64,000 bases of DNA from contig JAWWOH010000111.1 of the NCBI GenBank assembly GCA_033851845.1, positions 80,015 to 144,014 on the forward strand, read 5' to 3'. Origin of the DNA: RYN-124 sp033851845. Lineage in GTDB: Bacteria > Actinomycetota > Actinomycetes > Mycobacteriales > SCTD01. Positions 40,211-48,171 of the stretch are shown here, one piece after another (position 1 is the stretch's first letter; the number at the start of each line of letters is the position of its first letter). The notes beneath the pieces were generated by a model. It was not told where the DNA came from. It worked only from the letters and a program-made list of their open reading frames with translations, and did no database searches. A program made the translations under genes and the position numbers.

Positions 40211-41776
40211 GTGCCCCGCCTGCGCCGCCCCGCCGTACTCCTTCCCCTCGCGGCCGCGGTGGTGGTTGCTGTGGCTGTGCCCACAGCCATCGCCAAGACC
40301 GGCGGAAGCCTCTCCGTGGCCGGGCTGCGCGACGGTGCGCTGCTGGGCGCCCATGCACTCGACGACGCGGTGTCGGTCACCCCGAAGGGCGTCGACGCGA
40401 AGTCGATCAAGGCGACCATCGACGGCAAGCCCGCGACGATGACCGGCGAGAAGGTCAGCCTCACGGGCCTGGCCGATGGCAAGCACACGCTGAAGGTCAC
40501 GGCTCCGAGGTCCTTCCTCGGCTCGGCGACCGTCACCCGGCACTTCACCGTTGACGCGACTCCGCCGGCGCTCGAGGTGAAGGCACCCGAGAAGCCGGTG
40601 AAGATCAAGGACGAGGTCGATGTCACCGGCACGGTGGACAAGGGCGCGAAGGTCACGGCCGACCAAGGTGATCTGAAGACCACGGGTACGACGTTCACCA
40701 TCCACTACAAGGTGCCGCCGGCCGGCGCGAAGGTCGTCGCGACCGACGCCGCGGGCAACACGACGGAGAAGCTCGTCACCGTGCCCACGGCGTACCCGTC
40801 GAACATCCGGGCCGTGCACGTGACAGGTGCGGCGTGGGCGTACAGCCCGCTGCGCAACCCGGTGCTCGCCCTGATCAAGGCGCACAAGATCAACGCCGTC
40901 GAGCTCGACATCAAGGACGAGGACGGGATCATCAACTACTCGTCCCAGATCCCGCTGGCCAAGGCGGCGAAGTCGACGTTCGCCTACTACGACCTGCCGA
41001 AGGTGACGGCGCTGCTGCACCGGCTCGGCGTACGGGTGATCGGTCGCGTCGTCGCGTTCAACGATCCCAAGCTCGCGGCGTACGCCGAGGCGCACCACAA
41101 GAACGCGTGGTTCATCCAGAACCCCAACGGCACGAAGTACCTCTACGGCTACAACAAGCACGGGTTCACCAACTTCGCCAATCCCGACGTCCGCAAGTAC
41201 AACCAGGACATCGCCGTCGAGGCCATCAAGGGCGGCTTCGATGACGTCGTCTACGACTACATCCGCCGGCCCGACGGCAAGATCCAGGGGATGCGGTTCC
41301 CCGGCTTGAAGGGACTGCCCGAGGACTCCATCGTGTCGTTCCTCGCCGAGGCCCAGGCGAAGATCCGGCCGCTCGGCGGCTCGCTGGGTGCGGCCGCTTT
41401 CGCGCAGGCAGCGACCCGCTTCAAGTCCACCGCGCAGAACATCCCGAAGATGGCGAAGTACCTCGACGTCGTCATCCCGATGGACTACCCGTCGCACTGG
41501 AACCCCGGCGAGTACGGCGTACCGGACACGTACGTCGGCGCCTACGACATCGTCTACCGATCGCTCAAGGACTGGCGCAAGGACGTGAAGGGCACCAGCT
41601 GCGTCGTCGTGCCGTGGCTGCAGGACGAGAACTACAAGGGCCGCTACACCGCGGACAAGGTGCGCCAGCAGATCAAGGGCGCCCGCGACAACGGCATCCA
41701 GGGCTGGCTGATGTGGTCGGCCGTCGCCAAGTACACCGCCGCCGCCTACTCGCCGGACGCCAAGCCCGTCCTCTAG
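40211..41776 (+). CDS. Secreted DUF4015 putative glycoside hydrolase
   Basis: 521 residues. Signal peptide (about 1-29), a tandem Ig-like part (ATIDGKPATMTGEKVSLTGLADGKHTLKV, then LEVKAPEKPVKIKDEVDVTGTVDKGAKVT), then a TIM-barrel-like DUF4015 domain from about 200: RAVHVTGAAWAYSPLRN, AVELDIKDEDGIINY, IGRVVAFNDPKLA, FDDVVYDYIRRPDG, VIPMDYPSHW, GIQGWLMWSA. Such domains resemble GH13-like hydrolases. Substrate unknown. GTG start with AGAGGCC upstream. Confidence 0.85.
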   Translation: MPRLRRPAVLLPLAAAVVVAVAVPTAIAKTGGSLSVAGLRDGALLGAHALDDAVSVTPKGVDAKSIKATIDGKPATMTGEKVSLTGLADGKHTLKVTAPRSFLGSATVTRHFTVDATPPALEVKAPEKPVKIKDEVDVTGTVDKGAKVTADQGDLKTTGTTFTIHYKVPPAGAKVVATDAAGNTTEKLVTVPTAYPSNIRAVHVTGAAWAYSPLRNPVLALIKAHKINAVELDIKDEDGIINYSSQIPLAKAAKSTFAYYDLPKVTALLHRLGVRVIGRVVAFNDPKLAAYAEAHHKNAWFIQNPNGTKYLYGYNKHGFTNFANPDVRKYNQDIAVEAIKGGFDDVVYDYIRRPDGKIQGMRFPGLKGLPEDSIVSFLAEAQAKIRPLGGSLGAAAFAQAATRFKSTAQNIPKMAKYLDVVIPMDYPSHWNPGEYGVPDTYVGAYDIVYRSLKDWRKDVKGTSCVVVPWLQDENYKGRYTADKVRQQIKGARDNGIQGWLMWSAVAKYTAAAYSPDAKPVL

Positions 41777-41796
41777 CCCCTCGCCCCGCCCCCGTT

Positions 41797-41841
41797 GCGT
41801 CAGAGCTCGTGAGCGTTGACCCTGCACCCGTCTTCTGACGC
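41797..41841. terminator. Inverted repeat at convergent ends
   Basis: GCGTCAGA at 41797-41804 pairs with TCTGACGC at 41834-41841. It lies between the genes ending at 41776 and 41860, so a shared terminator is likely, or a further short palindrome. Confidence 0.5.
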
Positions 41842-41859
41842 TCGCCTGGTCGACGCGGG

Positions 41860-42837
41860 CTACTGGTAGGTGACGAGCTCGGGGCGGGGGCGGAAGGCCA
41901 TCGCCTCGTACGGCGTGAACATGTGGGTGTCCTCGTCGATGAAGAGCTTGAGCCCGTTGTGCAGCGGGCCGGTCTTGAGGCTCAGCGCGTCGTAGACCTC
42001 GTGCTTCACCCACTGCGTCCCGAAGCCGTCAAGGTGCACGACCATCGCCAAGCCTGGTCGAGGCACGACCTTCACGCGGTCCGGGATCATGTCGGTGCGG
42101 AACTGGTGCACCACGAACAGCTTCTCCGGCAAGCCGTGCGACACGGTCAGCTGGGCGAGGTACGACGACACGGCGTTGATCGATGCCGCATCGGTCGCGC
42201 CGATCTGCTTCAACGGCACCTGCGTCGGCGTGAGCTTCCACTCCGGATCCAGCGCGAGACCGACGTCGGGCTGCAGCAGGAACTTCTCGTAATGCCTGGC
42301 CTGGGTCAGGAAGTCGGCCCGGCCCGGCTGAAGGTCGAGAACGACGAGCGCCTTCATGCGCCGGGCCGCGGCGAGATAGCGCGCGACGTCGGCGTCGGAG
42401 AGGTATGCGCTGTAGGTGCCGTCGTCTCCCGGCTTGCGCTGCGCGACCGTCGCGATGAGCTCGAACGCCGGCAGCACCCGGCGGCCGGACGCCTTCGCGA
42501 ACGGGGCGGCCGCCCGCACCAGTCGCGCGGCTGCGACGTCGGGACTGCCTTCGCCCAGTACGCCGAGCGCCGCCGTACCCGCAGTGCCGTAGTGGGCGAC
42601 GACGAGGTACGTCGGGAAGATCCGCCTGCCGCCACGCGGCAGCTGGCGGAGCGGGATCGGCACTGCGGACGCCGTGAACGCGGGTTGCGCCGAGGTCGTC
42701 GCCGTGAGCAGCAGTCGCTCCAGACCGGACGCCGGGGCGGTCGCAGCTGCGTCGTCGATGGCGACGTCCGCATGCACCGTCGTGGTGCAGGCGGTCATGA
42801 GCAGGCCGACGGCCAGCAGGGCGAGGGACGTGCGCAC
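41860..42837 (-). CDS. Lipoprotein, putative TIM-barrel-like
   Basis: 325 residues with lipobox MTAC. The sequence RIFPTYLVVAHYGTAGTAALGVLGEGS, KALVVLDLQPGRADF, DVGLALDPEWKLTP and LPEKLFVVHQFRTDMI reads like a TIM-barrel protein of the kind found in actinobacterial cell-surface proteins. No certain catalytic pair. It starts 2 bp after the DUF3043 gene, so it may be transcribed with nadA. Confidence 0.7.
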   Translation of the reverse strand: MRTSLALLAVGLLMTACTTTVHADVAIDDAAATAPASGLERLLLTATTSAQPAFTASAVPIPLRQLPRGGRRIFPTYLVVAHYGTAGTAALGVLGEGSPDVAAARLVRAAAPFAKASGRRVLPAFELIATVAQRKPGDDGTYSAYLSDADVARYLAAARRMKALVVLDLQPGRADFLTQARHYEKFLLQPDVGLALDPEWKLTPTQVPLKQIGATDAASINAVSSYLAQLTVSHGLPEKLFVVHQFRTDMIPDRVKVVPRPGLAMVVHLDGFGTQWVKHEVYDALSLKTGPLHNGLKLFIDEDTHMFTPYEAMAFRPRPELVTYQ

Positions 42838-42839
42838 GC

Positions 42840-43376
42840 TCAGACCTCAGCTCCGGGTCGCACCTGAGGCGGCGGCACCCGCAGCCGGCGGAACTGCGCC
42901 GTGCGGATGAGCCCGTAGACGACGTGGCCGCGCATCTTCGTCTCCGCCGGGAAGCCGCGGCGCAGCCGGCGGCGGATCAGGCTGCCGGTCACCACCATGT
43001 CGGCTACGGCGACGGCAACGCCGAGCAGCCAGACCGAGATCGCGGCCTGTCGCACCGCCTGGCTCGACGACAGGCCGGACAGCACGGGCACGAACGTCGC
43101 CGGCAGGAGCACGACGCCGAGGTGCCGGCGGGAGTCGACCAGGTCGCGGACCAGCCGCCGTACCGGCCCCCGGTCGCGCGCCATCATCGCCGTCTCGTCG
43201 CCGGCCTTCGTGCCCGCTCGGACCGCCTTGCGCTTCTCCGCCCCCTGCGCCCGGATCCGACGGGCCGCTTCCTTGCGGGTGGCGGGCGGCGGCGCAACCG
43301 GACCCCCGTGCCGCCGCTGGGCATCCCGGCGCTTCGGGGTGGGTCGCCCCTTCCCGGATCCGGGAGTCTCGGACAT
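42840..43376 (-). CDS. DUF3043 membrane protein
   Basis: 178 residues. GKGRPTPKRRDAQRR is the family start, then a basic stretch, two transmembrane spans (LGVVLLPATFVPVLSGL and AAISVWLLGVAVAVADMV) and the tail LRRGFPAETKMRGHVVYGLIRTAQFRRLRVPPPQVRPG. Conserved in actinobacteria next to glycerate kinase (Rv2206-like). Function unknown. Confidence 0.85.
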   Translation of the reverse strand: MSETPGSGKGRPTPKRRDAQRRHGGPVAPPPATRKEAARRIRAQGAEKRKAVRAGTKAGDETAMMARDRGPVRRLVRDLVDSRRHLGVVLLPATFVPVLSGLSSSQAVRQAAISVWLLGVAVAVADMVVTGSLIRRRLRRGFPAETKMRGHVVYGLIRTAQFRRLRVPPPQVRPGAEV

Positions 43377-43409
43377 GGGTGGGAAGAGTACGGCGTAAGG
43401 GCCCGCTTC

Positions 43410-44606
43410 TTACGGCAGCGCGAGCATCTGGTCGAGCGCCTGCTTGGCGTAGCGGGCCGTCTCGGGCTCGACGGTGATGCGGTTGGGCATGTTCCCGGCG
43501 ACCAGCTGCTCGAGGGCCCAGACCAGGTGCGGCAGATCGATGCGGTTCATGGTGGCGCAGAAGCAGACCGTCTTCTCGAGGAAGACGACGGTCTTGTCCG
43601 GGTGCTGCTTGGCGAGCCGCTTCACCAGGTTCAGCTCGGTGCCGATGGCCCACTTGCTGCCGGGGGGCGCCGCCTCGAGGGTGCGGATGATGAAGTCGGT
43701 GGAGCCGATGAGGTCGGCGGCCATCGCGACCTCGTACGTGCACTCGGGGTGGACGAGCACCTGGACGCCGGGGATGCGCTCGCGCACGTCGGCGACCGAC
43801 TCCGCCGTGAACCGGCCGTGCACCGAGCAGTGGCCCTTCCACAGGATCACCGTCGCGGCCTGCAGCTGATCGGTGGTCAGCCCGCCGTTCGGCCGGTGCG
43901 GGTTGTAGACGACGCAATCGTCGAGGCTGAGTCCGAGCTCTCGTACGGCGGTGTTGCGACCGAGGTGCTGGTCCGGCAGGAACAGGATCTTTCGGGGTGA
44001 CGGACCGCCCTTGCCGAGCGCCCACTCCATCGCCCGCCGGGCGTTGCTGCTGGTGCAGATCGTGCCGCCGTGCCGACCCGTGAAGCCCTTGATCGCCGCG
44101 GAGGAGTTCATGTAGCTCACCGGCACGGTCGCGTCGGCCACACCGGCGTCGGTGAGAACGGCCCAGCACTCCTCGACCTGGTCGAACGTCGCCATGTCAG
44201 CCATCGAGCAGCCCGCTGCGAGGTCGGGCAAGATCACGGCCTGCTCGGGGCCGGTCAGGATGTCGGCGGACTCGGCCATGAAGTGCACACCGCAGAAGAC
44301 GATGAACTCAGCCTCCGGTCGGGCTGCGGCCTGCTGCGCCAGCTTGAAGGAGTCGCCGGTCACGTCGGCGAACTCGATGACCTCGTCGCGCTGGTAGTGG
44401 TGCCCGAGGACGAACAGGCGGTCGCCGAGAGCGGCCTTGGCCGCGCGGGCCCGGGCGACGAGTGTCGGGTCGGACGCGGGGGGCAGGTCCCCGGGGCAGT
44501 CGACACCGCGCTCGCTGTCGGGGTCGCGCTGTCGCCCGAGCAGGAGCAGGGCCAGCGGCGACGGCTCGACGCCGGCGGGCAGGTCGAGGTCGGCGGGGGT
44601 GGTCAC
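43410..44606 (-). CDS. nadA: Quinolinate synthase
   Basis: 398 residues. [4Fe-4S] enzyme that condenses iminoaspartate with dihydroxyacetone phosphate to quinolinate in NAD synthesis. FVLGHHYQRDEVIEFAD, FCGVHFMAESADIL, GTICTSSNARRAME, FLPDQHLGRNTA and KTVCFCATMN hold the cluster Cys and substrate sites. GTG with GAGGAG. No nadB or nadC near. Divergent from glycerate kinase. Confidence 0.94.
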   Translation of the reverse strand: MTTPADLDLPAGVEPSPLALLLLGRQRDPDSERGVDCPGDLPPASDPTLVARARAAKAALGDRLFVLGHHYQRDEVIEFADVTGDSFKLAQQAAARPEAEFIVFCGVHFMAESADILTGPEQAVILPDLAAGCSMADMATFDQVEECWAVLTDAGVADATVPVSYMNSSAAIKGFTGRHGGTICTSSNARRAMEWALGKGGPSPRKILFLPDQHLGRNTAVRELGLSLDDCVVYNPHRPNGGLTTDQLQAATVILWKGHCSVHGRFTAESVADVRERIPGVQVLVHPECTYEVAMAADLIGSTDFIIRTLEAAPPGSKWAIGTELNLVKRLAKQHPDKTVVFLEKTVCFCATMNRIDLPHLVWALEQLVAGNMPNRITVEPETARYAKQALDQMLALP

Positions 44607-44635
44607 GGGACTCCTCGGGGAGAGGTCGGCCTAGA

Positions 44636-44641
44636 TAGCGT
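44636..44641 (+). promoter_or_regulatory. -10 box 5' of glycerate kinase
   Basis: TAGCGT, about 46 nt before the GTG start. The divergent nadA promoter must lie in the same 81-bp gap. Confidence 0.4.
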
Positions 44642-44687
44642 CTCACAGACGACAACCACCGACCGGCCTGCGTGCTTCCCTGTCCCC

Positions 44688-45734
44688 GTGCGGATCGTGG
44701 TGGCGCCCGACGAGTTCGGCGGCACCCTGTCCGCGGTCGAGGCCGCGAGCGCCGTCGCGGCCGGCTGGCGGGCCGCCGCGCCGAGCGATGCCCTCGACCT
44801 CGCGCCGATGTCGGACGGGGGACCGGGCTTCGTCGACGTGCTCGCAGCCGCGCTCCCGCGCGCCCGGCGGATGGTGGTCAGCGTTCAGGACCCGCTCGGC
44901 CGGCCGGTCGCGGCGTCGTACCTGATCGACGGCACGACCGCGTACGTCGAGTCGGCCCAGGCGTGCGGGCTGCACCTGCTCGGACCGGCTGAGCGGGACC
45001 CGACCCGGACCTCGTCGTACGGCGTCGGCGAGCTCGTCGCGGCGGCGGTCGACGCCGGTGCCAAGCGGGTCGTCATCGGGCTGGGCGGGTCCGGCACGAA
45101 CGACGGCGGCGCCGGGATGATCAGCGCGCTCGGCGGGCTGTCCGCGTGGCCACTGTTCCCGGCCGTGGAGCTCGTCGCCGCCACGGACGTGGACGCGCCG
45201 CTGCTTGGCCTCTACGGCGCCTCGGCGGTCTTCGGGCCGCAGAAGGGTGCGACCCCCGAGCAGGTGCTGCTGCTGGACGCGCGCCTGCACTCCTGGGCCG
45301 ACGAGCTGGAGGCAGCGGCGGGCGTCCGGGTGCGTGACCTTCCCGGGGCGGGCGCTGCTGGTGGCCTCGGCGCCGCGTTGTTCGCGCTCGGCGCTTTGCG
45401 CGAGCCGGGGATCGCCCTCGTCGCGCGCCTGGTGCGGCTGGCGCAGCGAGTGACCAAGGCGGACCTGGTGGTGACGGGAGAGGGCACGTTCGACTTCTCC
45501 TCCCTGCAGGGCAAGGTCGTGTCGGGAGTGGCCGCGGCCGCATCCGACGTGGGACTGCCGTGCCTGGTCATCGCGGGGCAGGTCACCGTGGGGCGGCGCG
45601 AGTGCGCGGCGGCCGGCATCGACGCCACGTACGCCGTAGCGGACGTCGTGGGGCTCGAGGCCGCGCTCGCCGCGCCGGGGGAGGAGCTTGCCGCACTGGC
45701 CGAACGCGTCGCTCGGGAGTGGTCCCGCGGCTGA
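44688..45734 (+). CDS. Glycerate kinase
   Basis: 348 residues of the GlxK/GarK-type family: ATP plus glycerate to 2- or 3-phosphoglycerate. VVAPDEFGGTLSAVEAASAVAAGW, PMSDGGPGFVDVL, KRVVIGLGGSGTNDGGAGMISALG, VFGPQKGATPEQV and VVTGEGTFDFSSLQGKV are typical. GTG 44688. Its position between nadA/DUF3043 and the ErpA gene matches Rv2205c in M. tuberculosis. Confidence 0.9.
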   Translation: MRIVVAPDEFGGTLSAVEAASAVAAGWRAAAPSDALDLAPMSDGGPGFVDVLAAALPRARRMVVSVQDPLGRPVAASYLIDGTTAYVESAQACGLHLLGPAERDPTRTSSYGVGELVAAAVDAGAKRVVIGLGGSGTNDGGAGMISALGGLSAWPLFPAVELVAATDVDAPLLGLYGASAVFGPQKGATPEQVLLLDARLHSWADELEAAAGVRVRDLPGAGAAGGLGAALFALGALREPGIALVARLVRLAQRVTKADLVVTGEGTFDFSSLQGKVVSGVAAAASDVGLPCLVIAGQVTVGRRECAAAGIDATYAVADVVGLEAALAAPGEELAALAERVAREWSRG

Positions 45735-45809
45735 CCTTGCGGCAACCAGCCGATAACCGCCCTTCTGTTCCGGTCGGCTTCCCAGCTGGCGACCGTTGTC
45801 GACGGAAAC

Positions 45810-45848
45810 CTGGGCCGGATCAGGCCCGTGGGGCCGGATCCGGCCCAG
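45810..45848. repeat. Inverted repeat CTGGGCCGGATC/GATCCGGCCCAG
   Basis: Perfect 12-bp arms at 45810-45821 and 45837-45848. The right half also contains the 16-bp palindrome GGGCCGGATCCGGCCC. About 75 bp after the glycerate kinase stop, so may terminate it. Confidence 0.75.
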
Positions 45849-45943
45849 CTGGCCGCGGAAAGGTGTTGCGTCCCGGCCACTTCGGCGGAAGGGAGCGCTC
45901 CAGAACGCCCCTCGCCGCAGGTTGCCAGTCGTTGGCTCGCCTG

Positions 45944-46005
45944 ACGATCAGGTTGGAGGAGCTTGACCCGCTCACAGGCGGCCGAAGACTCTCCAACCTG
46001 ATCGT
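45944..46005. repeat. Palindromic element, copy C (ACGATCAGGTTGGAG arms)
   Basis: Perfect 15-bp arms at 45944-45958 and 45991-46005 with a 32-bp loop ending GACT, the same as copy A at 18875-18933. Confidence 0.85.
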
Positions 46006-46173
46006 GAGAAGGCGCGGAGGCACTCCAGAGGTGGCCCCAGCGGGAGGGACAAGCCACGGCCGGCCGGCCGGTCGGAGTGGAGGGCTGGAGAGCGGGTGCG
46101 CGGCTAGGATGGGAAGGGCCCGGGACGACCCCGCGTTGTGCAGGTAGACCCCGAGACCTCTGGAGACACCCCG

Positions 46174-46548
46174 ATGACCGCCGAGACGTCCGACGCCACT
46201 GCTGCTGCCAGCACCGCCACCGGCGTTGTGCTGACGGACACCGCAGCCGACAAGGTGAAGGCCCTGCTGGCTCAGGAAGGACGCGACGACCTCGCGCTGC
46301 GGGTTGCTGTCCAGCCTGGCGGCTGCTCCGGCCTTCGCTACCAGCTGTTCTTCGACGAGCGCTCGCTGGACGGCGACTCCGTGCAGGAGTACGCCGACGG
46401 CGCCGTCAAGGTCGTCGTCGACCGGATGAGCGTTCCCTACCTCGCCGGCGCCAGCATCGACTTTGTGGACACGATCGAGAAGCAGGGCTTCACGATCGAC
46501 AACCCCAACGCCGGCGGCTCATGCGCCTGCGGGGACTCCTTCCACTAG
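46174..46548 (+). CDS. erpA: ErpA/HesB-type iron-sulfur insertion protein
   Basis: 124 residues of the A-type carrier family that delivers Fe-S clusters to apo-enzymes. VVLTDTAADKVKALLAQEG, QPGGCSGLRYQLFF and the terminal CACGDSFH give the C-x(n)-CxC cluster ligands. The N-terminal 25 residues are Ala/Ser/Thr-rich. ATG 46174 with GGAG upstream. Counterpart of Rv2204c. Possible clients in this window include LipA and NadA, both Fe-S enzymes. Overlaps the converging gene by 4 bp. Confidence 0.92.
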   Translation: MTAETSDATAAASTATGVVLTDTAADKVKALLAQEGRDDLALRVAVQPGGCSGLRYQLFFDERSLDGDSVQEYADGAVKVVVDRMSVPYLAGASIDFVDTIEKQGFTIDNPNAGGSCACGDSFH

Positions 46549-46640
46549 TCCGTACGACGGCGGATCGCCACGACGGTCCCGAGCACCAGCAGCGCCGCGA
46601 TCGGCAGCAGCGCGCTGACCGGCACCTCCGGGGTTTCCAC
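46545..46640 (-). other. C-terminal sorting signal (TPEVP type), propeller 1
   Basis: Encodes the last 31 residues: TPEVP, ALLPI, a hydrophobic span of about 15 and RRR. Compared with four other copies in the window it differs in having TPEVP for VPEVP. Confidence 0.75.
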
Positions 46641-48074
46641 GGGTGGCGGTGTGACGTCCACGCGGTGGGCGTTCGGTGTCAGCCCGACGGCGTAGAAGCC
46701 GAGGTTGCCGTCGGAGTACCAGATCTGCCTGTCGTTCCCCGGCGCGAAGGCAGGGGCGGCCATGGCCCATGCGCCCTGGTGCTCAGGGTTGGTCGCGTCC
46801 TTGGCGATGTGCCCGTTGAAGTAGGCGATCTCCTGGGGCGCATGCGGGTCGGTGATGTCGAAGACGCGCAGCCCCGACACGATGAACGAGCAGGCAACGA
46901 TCGTCGGGTCGGTCCGGGTCGGGATCCTGCAGTAGTGGGCCTCGTAGCCCTGGAACTGCACGCCGGCTCCGGGGTCGCTCTTCTGGGCGCCCGCCTGGTC
47001 GGCGGCCTGGTTCACCTGCAACCGCATGTTGGAGATGACCTTGGGCTGCTTGTCGCCACCGGCCGGGTAGACGACAGGGGCTCCGGGCGCATCCATGTCG
47101 ATGATGCGGGCTGCGCCGACGTTGGAGCCGCTGCCGTACTCGTCGACCTCCATGACGTAAGGGTGGCCGTTCTGCGTGAACGGCTCGGCGTACTGCGGGG
47201 TGCCGACGTTCGGCCACGTCGTCTGGCTCACGACGGGCACCGTCGGGTTGGTGGTGCGGTTCTGGATCTGGGTGACGTCCAGGATCGTGAGCAGCCCCGG
47301 GCCGGTGCCCTTCTGCGTCATGTAGAGGCGATTGCCGTCCTCGCTGACGCTCATGCCGTGGGGCTGGTAGTCCTTGCTGACCCAGAGCAGCGAGGGGATC
47401 ATCGGGTTCGTGAGGTCGACCGCGGCGAGCGTGTGGCCGTACAGCGAGCCGACGTAGTAGGTGTTGCCGTCAGGGGAGAAGCCGCTCTCGTGACCGAGAA
47501 CGCCGAGCGGGGTGCTCGACATCAGCACGGGAGCCCGGCAGTCCTGGCTGACGTCGTACACGTCAACGACGCCGGGCTGGAACGTCGGGTAGCTCATCGC
47601 CGCGGCGAGCAGCCCCCGCTTCTTGTTCAGCCGCAGCGTCTCGTGCGGCGACTGCATGGCCGGCGTACGCAGCGTCCCCACATGCTGCGGATGAGCGGGA
47701 TCCGACATGTCCATGACGTAGGTACCGGTCCCCTCGACCGGGTCGTAGAAGCCGCTGCTCGGGAACAGCAGCGTCGTGTCGTAGAAGCCGCACACGTTTC
47801 CGGCCTTGTCGACGTAGCTCTCGACCCGGAAGCCACCGGTCTTCCCGAAGTGACTCACCTCTGTGCTGTTGCAGTGGTAGCCCTGCGCGGCGCGCCCGCT
47901 GTCCACCTCTGCGGTCGGCACCCGACCCTGGGTCGACTCGGTGAGCGAGCCCGATTCGCAGGGCACCTGGGGCGTGGGGCCGTAGGCGTCGCCGGCGGCC
48001 TGTGCCGGACCCACGAGCACCAGCATGGCCAGGGAGCTCAAAGCGCCCAGCGCGAGCCAGCGGCGGTTACGCAT
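46545..48074 (-). CDS. Secreted LVIVD-like beta-propeller with C-terminal sorting signal
   Basis: 509 residues. Signal peptide (about 1-26). Repeats with the pattern D-x-(S/T)-(D/N)-P-x-x-P (VMDMSDPAHPQHVG, AVDLTNPMIPSLLWV, VFDITDPHAPQEIAYF) suggest an LVIVD/YVTN-type propeller. Cys in CESG, HCNST, VCGFY and others could form disulfides. The C-terminus is PPPVETPEVPVSALLPI, a hydrophobic stretch and IRRRTD, the same tail as four other proteins here. ATG with GGAGG. Overlaps the end of the upstream tagged gene by 8 bp, so one operon. Confidence 0.82.
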   Translation of the reverse strand: MRNRRWLALGALSSLAMLVLVGPAQAAGDAYGPTPQVPCESGSLTESTQGRVPTAEVDSGRAAQGYHCNSTEVSHFGKTGGFRVESYVDKAGNVCGFYDTTLLFPSSGFYDPVEGTGTYVMDMSDPAHPQHVGTLRTPAMQSPHETLRLNKKRGLLAAAMSYPTFQPGVVDVYDVSQDCRAPVLMSSTPLGVLGHESGFSPDGNTYYVGSLYGHTLAAVDLTNPMIPSLLWVSKDYQPHGMSVSEDGNRLYMTQKGTGPGLLTILDVTQIQNRTTNPTVPVVSQTTWPNVGTPQYAEPFTQNGHPYVMEVDEYGSGSNVGAARIIDMDAPGAPVVYPAGGDKQPKVISNMRLQVNQAADQAGAQKSDPGAGVQFQGYEAHYCRIPTRTDPTIVACSFIVSGLRVFDITDPHAPQEIAYFNGHIAKDATNPEHQGAWAMAAPAFAPGNDRQIWYSDGNLGFYAVGLTPNAHRVDVTPPPVETPEVPVSALLPIAALLVLGTVVAIRRRTD

Positions 48075-48171
48075 GGTTCCTCCGTCGTCGTACGGCGACG
48101 GCGGTCGCCAGCATGAGTGCGCCCACCAGGGGGAGCAGGGCGGTGGCCGGAACCTCGGGGACGTCCGGTGC
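48067..48171 (-). other. C-terminal sorting signal (VPEVP type), propeller 2
   Basis: Encodes the last 34 residues: VPEVP, ALLPL, hydrophobic span, RRRR. Divergent partner of the exosortase gene. Confidence 0.78.

Larger units (their letters stand above)
45735..46173. other. Intergenic region with two palindromes and erpA promoter
   Basis: About 440 bp without a convincing gene. It holds the 12-bp hairpin at 45810-45848, palindromic element copy C at 45944-46005, and a TAGGAT -10 box at 46105-46110 that could drive erpA. Short frames on both strands follow the palindromes and do not look coding. Confidence 0.6.

Noticed and set aside
40133..42013. 626-codon minus-strand frame opposite the DUF4015 gene
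   Set aside because: Arg/Val/Asp-rich shadow without motifs; the plus strand codes a complete secreted protein.
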